Below, piece after piece: positions 1-11,644 of a stretch of DNA of 64,000 nucleotides (its first letter is position 1; each line of letters begins with the position of its first letter). Position numbers and translations under genes: made by a program. Below the pieces are notes generated by a model that worked only from the letters and a program-made list of their open reading frames with translations, made no database searches and was not told the origin of the DNA. Source of the DNA: Cerrena zonata. Its lineage: Eukaryota > Basidiomycota > Agaricomycetes > Polyporales > Cerrenaceae. The stretch is from positions 124,001-188,000 of the forward strand of contig JASBNA010000007.1 of NCBI GenBank assembly GCA_038087015.1. Reading direction: 5' to 3'.

Positions 1-1004
1 AATGGAGGGGCCCTCAACTTTATCTTGAAGCCATAACATCTAATTTCCATGTTTCAGTCACTCTTGTTAACTAATATTGTAATATCTTGAAATTGCTGTA
101 GCTTTTGTTTCTCAGATTATACTATGCTTTCTTGGTAACATGCTTTCTGTCCTCCAATCTGTTAGCCTACACCCACTCCGCTCACCATACAAAGAGAATA
201 AAAACTTTCATATATTTGTATATTCAACTTGTACTCTCACCTACCATTACAGCCATAACAATAAAATGAAAGCTCAAACACATGCAAAATATAGGATGTG
301 CATGACACATATAATCACAGAAGTCTAAATATAATTGTCAAAACAATGCTCATTGAATGAGACAGTCAAGGGTGGAATAAAATATGGGGAATATTACATG
401 TCAAATATAGCAATCTAACTAGCAGAGGATAGCAGGGTTGGTAATGATTCTGAGGCTCAGGTATACTTATATATAAAAAGTCATATATCATAAGTGCAAA
501 AGGTCAAAAATTAGATAACATTGCCACTAACAACCTCCAATTAGCACTTAGAGACAATACCAAAAAACCTTAGGCAACCCTAATCCTAAGAGTATAGACT
601 AAAGTCAATGATTGACATATTGAGCAGACGCATTGTTGCCCACAGATACATCTGTAAGAGAATCAGTTATGTTATACAATATTACAAATATATGATTGAG
701 GTGAAAGGAACTTATTGTATCCTCACACACATTGTGTATATTGTTTATAAGATCAACACATACAACACCAGATCAGGACTCAGATGCCTCAGCATTTGAA
801 TTATTTTGCTCTCCATCTCTTTCTGCCCTTGTTTGTTCAAGATGTTCCAGTGCAGGTAATCTAAAAACATCTCCTATCTCCTTGCAAAGTTGTACAATAT
901 GCAAGTGAAGAGCTTTGAGCTGATTTGATACCTCTGGGTATGTGTCGGATAGCGTAATAGGGCATGAGAGAGGTGTATCACATCAGTGATTAATGTTAGG
1001 AAAG
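1..1004. other. AT-rich spacer without recognisable gene
   Basis: No open frame longer than about 65 codons and no recognised motif is visible here. The sequence is AT-rich and CpG-poor like the rest of the first 11 kb. It is probably old decayed repeat material ahead of the first MITE. Confidence 0.5.
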
Positions 1005-1378
1005 CACTGGGCTGGAAATCAGATTCTAGGTCTAATAAAAAGATGAAAAATCAGTCATAAAATGTAATGATTTTCAAGTAACTTTCTAGTTAAAGTTATA
1101 GATTTATTTTTTGGATATACAGAATTTTGCAAGAACTTTGAATTTTATTTTATGTTATTAAGTTTTTATTATAAAAAAAATGTGTCTTCAGTGGAAATTC
1201 ACAGTTTTAAGCTCCATATTCTATAAAGATCTTGTTTAATTCTTGTATTTACAAAATGCTATTAGAACTTTGAATTTTATTTTGTGTTTTTGACTGGAAA
1301 GTTACTTGAAAATTATTACATTTTATAACTGATTTTTCACCTTTTTATTGGGCCTAGAATTTGGTTTCTGGCCCAGTG
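1005..1378. mobile_element. MITE family A, copy 1 (foldback, about 374 bp)
   Basis: The copy begins CACTGGGCTGG and ends with the inverse, CTGGCCCAGTG. The two halves are inverted copies of each other for over 100 bp, so a transcript would fold into a long hairpin. The same unit recurs at 2522, 3501, 5218, 7422 and, truncated, 9490. It has no coding capacity. A clear 3-bp target duplication is not visible for this copy (AAG left, TTT right). Confidence 0.8.
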
Positions 1379-1651
1379 TTTGAGGGGGGATCAATAGTCC
1401 ATCTTTGATCAACAGCTTGGTCAGACATTTATACTCACTTCAATGTAGCATCTCAATATGGGATAGACCTACCTTTATCCTTTTCCTTTAACTTAATTTC
1501 ACCATCAGAGATCACTCCTCTCTTAGCCATTGATGTTGTTGCCACTATTGCATATTTAAAGTATGCTGAAGAGCTTTGCAAAAAATGAGAGTGTCTTGGA
1601 CAATCTCTTGCTACCACTTTTATAGAAGGCTCATCTATCGCATTCAACCAA

Positions 1652-2139
1652 CACTGGGTATAATACCAAATTTTTAGGCATAAAAAAGCAAGGAAAGATT
1701 TGAGAAAAAGTCCCAGCTTTTTTACTAGACTTTGCACTCTAAAAAATCAAGAAAGATTCAGAATAGTTGTAAAATCTTTTGCAGCTAAAGAAGATGAAAG
1801 AAATCTGAATTTTTGGTCTCATAAAATTCTCTATCGCTAAACAAACCAGTCTATTAGCCTATAAATCAACTTGTTAACTTGTCAACTTACTTACTAACAG
1901 TCTAATATGGCTAGAAGTCAACTAGTAAGTAGGTCAATAGGCCTGTAGATTAAGTGATAGAAGTTTTTATGAGACCAAAGATTCTGAATCTTTTTATCTT
2001 CTTTAACTGCAAAAGATTTTACAACTATTCTGAATCTTTTTTGATTTTTTAGAGTGCAAAGTCTAGTAAAAAAGCTGGGACTTTTTCTAAAATCTTTCCT
2101 TACTTTTTTATGCTATAAAATTCAGTATTATACTCAGTG
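1652..2139. mobile_element. MITE family B, copy 1 (foldback, about 488 bp)
   Basis: It starts CACTGGGTATAATAC and ends with the approximate inverse TATTATACTCAGTG. The first roughly 200 bp are repeated as an inverted copy in the second half, separated by a short centre. Flanks are CAA on both sides (1649-1651 and 2140-2142), a 3-bp target duplication. It is non-coding. Sister copies are at 6645 and 8308. Confidence 0.85.
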
Positions 2140-2521
2140 CAAACTATGCCAGATACAAACAAGCCAGAAACAAGCATGAGTGAGTTCTTTTGATATACTT
2201 ACATATATGGCAAGCTAACAGGACATGTTGTAGGTCAGAGCAAATGTCCTTGTATGTCAACAGACAGTGAAGGCGCAAACCCTCTGCTGAATACCCAGGC
2301 TCTGAAACCACCAGTCCCCCATAAGCACTTTTTAATATTTCACTCTATATACCACAAACTGATAACATAAGTCAGGACTTTGTCTACTTTCACTGGTTCA
2401 AAAGCCATCAATGCTAGCACAAGCGGGAGGTAGTCATCAAGTATAATCCCTGCCAGATACACAAACAGTCAAGCCTGCCACCAAAAGGCAGTGTACTCAG
2501 CAAGACAACCAACAAGCCTCC

Positions 2522-2893
2522 CACTGGGCTAAAAACCAGATTCTAGGCCTAACAAAAAGATAGAAAATCAGTCATAAAATGTAATGATTTCCAAGTAACT
2601 TTTTCAGTTAAAAAATAAAATAAAATTCAAAATTCTAATAGCATTTTGTGGATATAAGAATTAAATAAAACTTTATAAAATATGAGGCTTAAAACTGTGA
2701 ATCTCCACTCAAGACACATTTTTTTGTAATAAAAACTTAAATTTTTAGATTTATTTTTTTTATGTATAAAATGTTGCAAGAAATTTGAAATTTATTTTAT
2801 TTTATTGACTGAAAAGTTACTTAAAAATGATTACATTTTATAACTGATTTTTCACCTTTTTATTGAACCTAGAATCTGGTTTTCAGCCCAGTG
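2522..2893. mobile_element. MITE family A, copy 2
   Basis: This 372-bp copy has terminal inverted repeats CACTGGGCT and AGCCCAGTG and the same internal foldback as the other family A copies. It carries more C-to-T and G-to-A differences than copy 4. It is non-coding. Confidence 0.8.
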
Positions 2894-2959
2894 GCTACTT
2901 CTGCAAAAGTAACTCACATGAGTGCTCACTATATCCTCAAATAGCAGGATGCAATATGG

Positions 2960-3500
2960 GCAATAAGGACTGGTGCTGATGGTTGAGCATTATCTTTCAC
3001 ATACATTCACTTTTAGATCTTGCAAAACTCAGTGGACTGACAGCTATGGTGCTGTCGTACGATGATATTGTCTTGCCAAAATTCTTGAAAGACTTGGCCA
3101 AAGATATCAAAGACAGGTGGGTGAAACACTTGCTAACCCCCTCACTAAATACTATGAAATGTCACATGTAAAGCTATGGGAATTGGGCAACAATAGACCA
3201 GTTTATCTACGCTAGCCAATTGTGGGAGACAGTGAGGAAGTTAAGGTCACGATATATGATATCTGCCGAAAGGGTTTGAAAGAGATGCTACCCCAGTTAT
3301 GGGCTGTCAGCTACCAGGATGGATAGATTGTTTCTGTGGAAGTCTGTGCAGCAAGTTGTGTCTGCGCTCACAGTGTCATGCAAATCATTGATGACACTGA
3401 TGATAAAGAGAACCTGATATTGGAATATGAAGACAATAATAATGACAACAAATACACCCCTGACAATGACAAAGAAGATGTTCCTGATCTGCTACCACCT
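2960..3500 (+). pseudogene. Unidentified decayed coding fragment
   Basis: Between two family A MITEs, one plus-strand frame from about 3110 to 3500 reads through roughly 125 codons with two in-frame stops. It ends in an Asp/Asn/Glu-rich stretch. An overlapping 62-codon frame starts at 2983. I do not recognise a family. It may be a relic of a transposon protein. The reading frame is suggestive, but there is no domain evidence. Confidence 0.3.
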
Positions 3501-3875
3501 CACTGAACTGAAAACTAGATTCTAAGACTAATAAAAAGGTAAAAAATCAGTTATAAAATGTAATGATTTTCAAGTAACTTTCCAGTCAATAAAATAAAAT
3601 AAAATTCAAAGTTCTTGCAACATTTTGTATATGCAAAAAATCAATCTAAAACTTTAAGTTTTTATTATATAAAAGATGTATTTTGAGTGAAAATTCACAG
3701 TTTTAAGCTTCATATTTGATAAAGATTTTATTTAATTCTCATATTCACAAAATGCTATTAGAATTTTTTATTTTTATTTATTTTTTTGACTGGAAAAGTT
3801 ACTTGAAAATTATTATATTTTATAAATAATTTTCTACCATTTTATTGGGCCTAAAATCTGGTTTCTGGCCCAGTG
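3501..3875. mobile_element. MITE family A, copy 3
   Basis: This 375-bp foldback copy has a degenerate left end (CACTGAACTG) and a right end CTGGCCCAGTG. Flanking triplets CCT and CTA differ at one or two positions, so the target duplication is doubtful. It is non-coding. Confidence 0.75.
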
Positions 3876-4169
3876 CTAGGGACTACTGATTCAAATATAG
3901 ACACAAGTACTGGTAACAAGAGTAAGGGACATTCAACTAGAAAGAAGAAGTAGTGTACTTACAATATATTATTTTATCGATGACCTCTATATATTACAAG
4001 TCAGGATCAATGATTGACTTGGACTATTAATGTCAAGTGCAATCTACACAAGACTTTGTGCTAGCACCTATCTGCAATGACATTATTGAGTTGGTCAAAC
4101 CATCTGACTGGTTCATCTACTGCTGTGCAAGCATTCAATTTCAAATTGCAAGTTGTGTTTTGTTAGTTA

Positions 4170-4853
4170 CACTGGATCATAGCCCAAATTTTAGGCTCCA
4201 TACAAATAAAGTAAAACTTTATAAAAAGTCTCTTACAAAACATACTTTTTAGACCTAAAAAATGATATAAAAATTCAGAATTGCAGCAGAATTTGATGAA
4301 TCACAAAAACCTACATAAATTCCAACTTTTGTATCTAGTTTTTAGAGTTCAAAAAAGCTCAATTTTGATATATTTTTTGTTAGAGCAAAATTTGGAATAC
4401 AAAATTTAAAGCTTTGACACACATTTATTTTTCTAAAAGTGATATAAAATTTAAACTGCTAAATTGGCAAGATGAATAGTATTGTATACCTAAGTATCTC
4501 CATCAAATAGTCTTATTGACAGAGACTATGATGTACTAAGAATAGTAGTCTACATTTTCTCTTTAGGCTGTCTATCTATAAAACTTTATTTTAATATGTA
4601 TAATTATATTATAATTTAAAAAAAAATTAAAGTATATCAAAATGTTGAATTTTGCATACTGAATTTTCCCCAACAAAAAAAGGATGGAAATCAAAAGTCT
4701 GAATTTGCATATGTTTTTATGATTCATCAATTTCTGTTGCAATTCAGACTTTTTAGATCATTTTTTGGGGCTGAAAATTATATTTTGTAAGAGACTTTTT
4801 ATAAAATTTTATGTTACTTTTATGGAGCCTGAAATTCAGGCTATAGTCCAGTG
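4170..4853. mobile_element. MITE family C (foldback, about 684 bp)
   Basis: It starts CACTGGATCATAGCCC and ends with the related inverse GGCTATAGTCCAGTG. The two halves are inverted copies for at least about 180 bp, including matching blocks near 4220-4320 and 4700-4810. TTA flanks it on both sides (4167-4169 and 4854-4856), a 3-bp target duplication. It has no coding capacity. The termini resemble families A and B only in the first six bases. Confidence 0.8.
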
Positions 4854-5217
4854 TTAAGATTTCAATGAGAATAGGTTTGGAGGTTCTAGTCAGTATTCAC
4901 AGGACATCTGTCATTTGTACTGAGAGAATTTCCTTATTCCTACTTCTCAAGGACCTGGGAAATATTGTTGCGCAGCCTAGAACTCCAAATAGTTATGTAT
5001 AGTCACGATTGAATCTTAATTTGCACAATATCTTCAGATGAGATTATCTACTTTACTATAGGAGGTTGGTAAGTTATGAATTTGATATCCTGTACTAGTG
5101 CATATTGGGATGCTCATTACGTTATGTTACTTTAATCATCTGCTATTTCCATATAGTAGGAGATGTCTTATTTTCTATTATCTCTAATCCATCACCTCTC
5201 CTTACCTTCCTGCTAAA
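4854..5217. other. Spacer between MITEs
   Basis: This is 364 bp of AT-rich sequence with no reading frame, motif or repeat that I recognise. Confidence 0.4.
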
Positions 5218-5590
5218 CACTAGGCTGGAAACCAAATTCTAGGCCCAATAAAAAGGTGAAAAATCAGTTATAAAATGTAATGATTTTCAAATAACTTTTC
5301 AGTTAAAAAAATAAAATAAAATTCAAAGTTCTTGCAGCATTCTGTGTATATAAAAGATAAATCTAAAACTTTAAGTTTTTATTACAAAAAAAAATGTTTT
5401 CAGTGGAAATTCACAGTTTTAAGCTCTTTATTCTATAAAGATCTTATTTAATTTTTGTATTTACAAAATGCTATCAGAACTTTGAATTTTATTTTATTTT
5501 TTTGACTGGAAAGTTACTTGAAAATTATTATATTTTATGACTGATTTTTCACCTTTTTATTGGGTCTAGAATCTGGTTTCTGGCCCAGTG
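5218..5590. mobile_element. MITE family A, copy 4
   Basis: This 373-bp copy starts CACTAGGCTGG and ends CTGGCCCAGTG. Its internal foldback is the best preserved of the family. The flanks AAA and AAC suggest a 3-bp target duplication with one mismatch. It is non-coding. Confidence 0.8.
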
Positions 5591-5979
5591 AACAGCTTTG
5601 TTGAGATGCACATTGTCACAATCAATGCCTACATTGAGTACTATTGGATGGTAAATATTATTGCAGCCTTTATTGCAAGAATATAAAGCTTGGCATAGCT
5701 CCAGGCTTTGCCTCTTGATCTGAAGATCAAATCCATTAATCATCATTTATTGATTTTGAGCTGGTAAGTCTCCAGATGTTATAAAATACTTTTATACTAA
5801 TTGCCTGATCACTTCTAGTTTCAAAATGACACATGGGAGCTCAATCAACTTTGGTACATCTCTGCTATCCCAGACATGTGTCTGCATTATAGAGAAGCTG
5901 ACCTTATCATTTCAGCAATGCATATAATGTCATGATGGACAAGATTCATCTTTTTATTCTGCTATCTCAGTGTAATAAC

Positions 5980-6570
5980 CTACTGGATCTACCTTTCTAG
6001 GTACTACACCTCCACTATGAGGCACTCTGCTATGGTGGTTCCTGCAACCGAGAGGATAATGATGGCAACATTGTATGCTTCTCTTTGGAGAGCATTGTTG
6101 CTCTCATGAGATTGCAAGCTAGGCACTGTCTATTCTGCTCGCGATACGGAATATGCCACTATGACCATGTCCATGCTTGCGGTTGATGCTTCAATTGCAG
6201 TAGGTGTTTCCACTAGCCAGAACATTCTAATCCAAGGAGTGAATTTCTCCCCTATATAGTTGTTTTATCATTACCACTTGTCCAGCCATATAATCAGCCA
6301 CTGACCAGCTTCAGCACTATTTAAGCTCTTGACGTGCTCTACGATATATATGCCATGCAAAACTAAACAGCCATTGAAGACGTTTCCATAGCTATTATCA
6401 TGGATGGATCTCTAGTGTCTCTTCCAGCACTAGATGCTCTGCCTGAAGATCCTAATTCCACGGCTGAGAAGGAATTACAAGATCTTATTGAACGCACCAG
6501 GGATCCCTTGTGTGAACTCAACTTCTGGCCTACATCAATAGGCATAGATGAAGAAGATGCAGCATAGTCT
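5980..6570 (+). pseudogene. Decayed Cys/His-rich protein fragment
   Basis: One plus-strand frame reads for about 190 codons interrupted by a few stops. It contains a dense Cys/His cluster near 6130-6215 (pattern CxxC, then C-H-Y-D-H-x-H, then CxxC), which resembles a zinc-binding domain. I cannot name the family. It lies between a family A and a family B MITE and is probably the remnant of a mobile-element protein or a broken gene. Confidence 0.35.
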
Positions 6571-6644
6571 TTCTTGAAAAATCATTATCATCCTTATCAT
6601 TTCTTGTCCTCAGTCTCATTTTTGCCTTCCGCATCTTGCAGCCT

Positions 6645-7132
6645 CACTGGATATAATACAGAATTTTGAACTATAAAAGAGTAGGGAAAGATTTTAGAAA
6701 AAATCCCAGCTTTTTTACTAGACTTTGCATTTTAAAGAATCAAAAAAGATTCAGAGAGTTTTAATATCTTTTGCAGTTAAAAAATGTGAAAAGATTCTGA
6801 ATCTTTGATCTTATAAAATTCTCCATCACTAAATAAACTAATCTATCAGCCTATAAATTAACTTGTTAACTTATTAACTAACTTACTAATAGTCTAATAT
6901 GGTTATAAGTCAACTAGTAAGTAGGTCAATGGGCCTGTAGGTTAAGTGATAGAAGTTTTTTTGAGACCAAAGATTCTAAATCTTTTTATCTTTTTTTAAC
7001 TGCAAAGGATTTTACAAGTATTCTGAATCTTTTTTGATTTTTTAAAGTGCAAAATCTAGTAAAAAAGCTGGGATTTTTTCTAAAATCTTTCCCTGCTCTT
7101 TTATAGTTCAAAATTCTGTATTATATCTAGTG
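6645..7132. mobile_element. MITE family B, copy 2
   Basis: This copy is 488 bp, the same length as copy 1. It has ends CACTGGATATAATAC and GTATTATATCTAGTG. It is flanked by CCT on both sides (6642-6644 and 7133-7135), a clean 3-bp target duplication. The long foldback is conserved and non-coding. Confidence 0.85.
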
Positions 7133-7421
7133 CCTCTGCATTGTATAGCACCAACCCCCATGTTCTATGTCATAATTGTCTTGTTTTAGATCTTGCTGTT
7201 AATATCCATATTTTATTAATTGTGCATTGTATAGTACCAAGCTCTATATCTTATTCACAAATTTCTTTGTTGTAGTTTTGTATCATAATTGTTATACTTT
7301 GTTACTCTTGAGAACTGTTCACACAAATTTATAGAATCTATATCTTATAATCTTAGATGTCTCACATCACCCGATACCTGTGAGCGCATATAGTGCAAGT
7401 GTCATAAGGTTTAGGCATTAT

Positions 7422-7795
7422 CACTAGGCCAAAAACCAAATTCTAGATCCAATAAAAAAGTGAAAAATCAATTATAAAATGTAATGATTTTCAAGTAACT
7501 TTTCAGTTAAAAAAATAAAATAAAATTCAAAGTTCATGCAACATTCTGTACATGAAAAAAATAAATCTAAAACTTTAAGTTTTTATTACAAAAAAGATGT
7601 GTCTTGAGTGCAAATTCACAGTTTTAAGCCCCATATTCTCTAAAGATTTTATTTAATTCTCATATTCACAAAATGCTATTAGAATTTTGAATTTTATTTT
7701 ATTTTTTGACTGGAAAAGTTACTTGAAAATTATTACATTTTATAACTGATTTTTCACCTTTTTATTGGGCCTAGAATTTGGTTTCCAGCCTAGTG
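7422..7795. mobile_element. MITE family A, copy 5
   Basis: This 374-bp copy has ends CACTAGGCC and CCAGCCTAGTG. TAT flanks it on both sides (7419-7421 and 7796-7798), the clearest 3-bp target duplication in family A. It is non-coding. Confidence 0.82.
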
Positions 7796-8307
7796 TATAC
7801 AAATGGTCCAAGTCCTCTAGCCACAACATTTATCTGATGCTTGTATCGCTCCACCCCTTTGTGCGCAATATGATGTGAGTGATACTGCAGCTTTTGAGCT
7901 ATGACTTTCTTTTCCATTAGAGGAGGCTACTTCAAAAGGAACTTTGCATCTGACCAATATAAACCTTTAGTAAGCCAGCTCTTGCACCTGATTTTGCCTC
8001 CTGAGTAGCCTTCTCAACTTACACTCATGACTTATATCTGTGACTCAGCTTCTTGACTTATATTCCAAACTAATGCTCATATTCCACATTTGCTACTCTC
8101 ATTCATGGCTCATATTTGCAACCCTCACACATGACTCACATCCATGACCCTCACTCACGACTCACATTTGCGATCCTAAATACCAAACACATATCCCTAG
8201 GAAGATACAATATTAGCTTCCTTGTCAACTGGCATATGTTGTTTCTGCTATTTGCTGCCACTTTTTTTCTCTTGCATCTCATGAAAGGTGGACACTACTC
8301 ACCTATA
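7796..8307. other. Spacer with simple direct repetition
   Basis: This is mostly unassigned AT-rich sequence. Positions about 8015-8165 contain a run of degenerate repeats of the theme CTCATGACTCATATTTGCAA. It may contain the decayed 3' part of the Plavaka relic that begins further right, but no motif can be read with confidence. Confidence 0.35.
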
Positions 8308-8794
8308 TACTGGGTATATTACAGAATTTCTAGGTATAAAAGAGCAAAAAAAAATTTTAGAAAAAATCTCAACTTTTTTACTAGACTTTGCACTCTAAAA
8401 AATGAAAAAAATTTCAGAATAGTTGTAAAATCTTTTGCAATTAAAAAAGATGAAAGGATTCTAAATCTTTGATCTTATGAAAATTTCTATCACTTAATCT
8501 ACAGGTCTATTGACCTACTTACTAGTTAGCTTATAGCTATATTAGACTGGTAGTAAGCAAGTTAACAAGTTAACAAATTGATTTATAGGCTGATAGGCTA
8601 GTTTGTTCAGTGATAGAGAATTTTATGAGGTCCAAGATTCAGAATCCTCTTATCTTCTTTAACTGCAAAAGATTTTACAACTATTCTGAATCTTTTTGAT
8701 TTTTTAGAGTACAAAGTCTAGTACAAAAGCTGGGATTTTTTCTAAAATCTTTCCTTGCTCTTTTATGCCTTAAGATTCTAGATTATACCTAGTG
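8308..8794. mobile_element. MITE family B, copy 3
   Basis: This 487-bp copy has a degenerate left end (TACTGGGTATATTAC) and right end ATTATACCTAGTG. If the first C of the element was lost, TAT flanks both sides. It borders the Plavaka pseudogene on that gene's 3' side. It is non-coding. Confidence 0.8.
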
Positions 8795-10690
8795 TATTTG
8801 CTTACCCACATAACTAGATAGCCTTTAAAGGTACCTTTGATGACTTGGTGGAGAATATCCCTGGAAATGAGTTCATAGATATCTGCATGGAAGAAATTGT
8901 TTGTGAAGGGCTAAAACCAATTGCACATGAATGAGGAGTGACCAACTTAGAGAACATAAAGTAGTAAAGATATACAATGAGGTTTCCAACAACACCATAA
9001 TCCTCTCATAGTACTGTTAGGCTGAAAAGCTTGACAAGTGATTTTGTATGCTTCTGTGAGTGTAATTCAACATTACCAGGTGCATCAAGCTTGTCTTGAT
9101 ACTTCGGGCATAATAAACACCAGCCTTGGACAACACAAGTAGCAAGAACCTGTTTGGGATAGTTAGCAATATATGGACTAAAACCATAGATAACATGTCA
9201 GAAGTGACTATTGGGATAACAAGTCACCTCTGAAATCTGCATCGACTCCCGTAAAGGTTGGAGAATAGCAGAGAGACTTGAATGGAACAGCTGCCTTCAA
9301 AAGTGTCAAAAGGCTTTGTTCTTACTGTCCTTGCAATCTGATTTGAGTATAGCCAGAAAATCAATGACAACCACAGTATTCTGATGAGCACATCTCATAT
9401 TGTTGAATATTTTTCCAATTGATAGATACAGGGGGTAGTATTCATTTTGGCCTGTCGTAACTGAGACAGTAGTCTTATCGCTATCTTTTCTAGTCAAAAA
9501 AAACAAAATAAAATTCAAAGTTCTTGCAACATTTTATATACAAAAAAAAATCTAAAATTTTAGGTTTTTATTACAAAAAGGTTGTGTTTTAAGTAGGAAT
9601 TCACAGTTTTAAGGTTCATATTTTATAAAAATTTTATTTAATTCTCATATTCACAAAATACTATTAAAACTTTGAATTTCATTTTATTTTTTTTACTGAA
9701 ACAGTTACCTGAAAATCATTACATTTTTATAACTGATTTTCCACCTTTTTTTCAGATATAGAATCTAGTTTCCAGCCTAGTGACAAAGAGAGCACCCTTT
9801 ATTGTCAGGCCATCAACAACAATCTGATCCTGGAGTTGGCATAAGGACCAGAAAATAATCAATAAATTAACTGGACTTACAGCATAATGTCAGGCCCAGT
9901 TAGCTAATATGAGATTATAATACTGGTGTGAATTATTGCTGTCATATTCACAATACAGTGCATAGTCAAATTTGTTTTTGAAATCTGGATTGCCGAGGAG
10001 ATTTCACACAACATCAAGGGGATTCTGGCACCAGACATCATACATGGCATTCATCTAAGCTGGAACATTGTTCTCCAGCACTATTCCCATATACTTTGCA
10101 CTAAAGGAGTGCCATGATGCATTGCCAAGCAGGATAGAATCAATCATGTTATACATATCCTTAGCATTTGCAAATGGAGGTGAAGCTCTGAAGAGATAAT
10201 CAAAAGTAACAAAAGTGTCTATAAGAAAATTGATGTCAGGTTCAGATGCTTAATTCTTCTTAAAAAGGAACTCTGTGAGTTCAAACTCATAATGGTTACC
10301 AAAGGGCATCTAGTCAGTTGGTAGTAAAGTGGAATAGGGAGGGGGTGGAGTATTAGATGAGATAGGATTCCTGCTGAAATTGCATGGTAGACCTATAACA
10401 TACCAGTTTAAGAATGATCATAAAGCTAAGATATTATTGAAACACATACTGTTGAGTGTTGGATAAATATTTTAAAACAGGCCTGGCATCTGGCTGTTAT
10501 CCATATCATCTTCATCCTCAAACAAAGGGTGTCCATCATCTAGATCATCAATAGGCAAGCCCCCTACATGAGACATGGAAGGCTGCAGTACAACTTGTTC
10601 ATGTGAGTGTGTAGAATTCTTGTGTTGCGATAGACCTGATAAGTTATGAAAGATGGCAAGGTGGAAATGGACAGAGTAAAACAGAAGCAT
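8795..10690 (-). pseudogene. Plavaka-type transposase relic
   Basis: The minus strand encodes pieces of a Plavaka transposase (a KDZ-related DNA transposon family common in agarics). Visible blocks run from right to left. First is an N-terminal acidic region ending near 10,470. Next is a block near 10,200-9,900 containing PPFANAKDMYNMIDSI, YDVWCQNP and LLGNPDFKNKFDYA. Then comes DKTTVSVTTGQNEYYPLYLS at about 9,480-9,420, and a weaker C-terminal block down to 8,800. Several stops replace expected Trp or Arg codons. A truncated family A MITE sits at 9490-9782, directly before the DKTTVS block. The copy is non-functional. Confidence 0.8.
9490..9782. mobile_element. MITE family A, copy 6, left end missing
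   Basis: The right two thirds of a family A foldback, ending CCAGCCTAGTG, lie within the Plavaka relic. The left terminal inverted repeat (about 80 bp) is absent. The Plavaka frame continues immediately beyond its left edge. This is either a 5' loss after insertion or an imperfect excision. Confidence 0.7.
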
Positions 10691-11214
10691 GTTTACTATA
10701 GAGTTTACATTGGAGAGCTCGTGGCAGATGCTTTGGAGGCATGGTTATTGAGACACCTGTGAATGGTGCAAAACAGCACACAGACAGATGAGGTTGGGCA
10801 ATTGGGGAAGTAACTTGTTTGATGCTGAGCGAGTGCAGCCCTTCAGATGAATGAGGCTGAAATCAAAACCCAGTCAAAGGTAAAACAGGGCAAAAGATAG
10901 GGATAGAGTATTCCCTGCCTATCATGTAACTTGACCATAATATCAATAAAAAATTCTAATAGCTTGGTCAGAATAGAAGGCAGAAGGGCTGACATGCCGG
11001 TAATGTGTACCTATCTTGGTGATAGTGGCACACTATGATCACAACACAATGTTACCAGGAATATGCAGCAAAGGTATTATAAAGTGGGCATGAATTGTCA
11101 AAAATAGATTACTCATTCCCTACATCCCTTCTATTCTCATTGCATTCAATTCAAATACTGGTCTAGTTGCAAGTGTGTTAACACTAGGTCCTTACATTTA
11201 TATGTGCACTTACA

Positions 11215-11508
11215 ATGATTACCATAGAGATGTCACCATACAGTACTCATCTTGGGAATGCCACAAAATGTCCTAGGCAAGTTGTATTTGATGCTGATCA
11301 TGCTGGTAGGATGCCATGTCGATCTTCTAAGCAGGTTAAGCAAGACTGTATTGCTGTAGAGGCACAGGCTTCAGCACTGGAAGAGGAGTGCCTTGTGCTC
11401 ATGAAGAGGATTGCTGAGCTAGAGGCTGTAGCTTATGACCAAGAAGATCAGAAGGTTGGTCCATCTGTATCTGCTATACTCAAAGATGAGTCTTACAAGC
11501 AATCTTAA
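11215..11508 (+). pseudogene. Coiled-coil protein fragment upstream of the left inverted-repeat arm
   Basis: A 97-codon open frame from ATG has an Arg/Lys-rich segment followed by a Glu/Leu-rich coiled coil (about residues 45-80). The next stop lies 5' of the left arm of the big inverted repeat. A shifted frame continues to about 11,715 and shares its last 25 codons with the frame ending at 15,482 on the other strand. It is probably the 3' coding end of a second mobile element, facing the first. I do not recognise the protein. Confidence 0.35.
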
Positions 11509-11644
11509 TTGATATGGAGAGTGACTCACTAATTTTTTCTGATTCAGGAAAGCATACCAAGGCCCCAAGTGCATCCAAGGGCACACTCAGGCTTGTAGAA
11601 CCCACTCCAGCACCTTTGGCAGTTAAATATTTGTAAACTATAAG

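Noticed and set aside
1002..1381. Target duplication for MITE A copy 1
   Set aside because: The flanking triplets AAG and TTT do not match.
1453..1737. 94-codon minus-strand ORF
   Set aside because: Its first part is family B MITE sequence, and the rest has no recognisable similarity.
8116..8472. 118-codon plus-strand ORF
   Set aside because: It runs from a degenerate simple repeat into a family B MITE, a chance frame.
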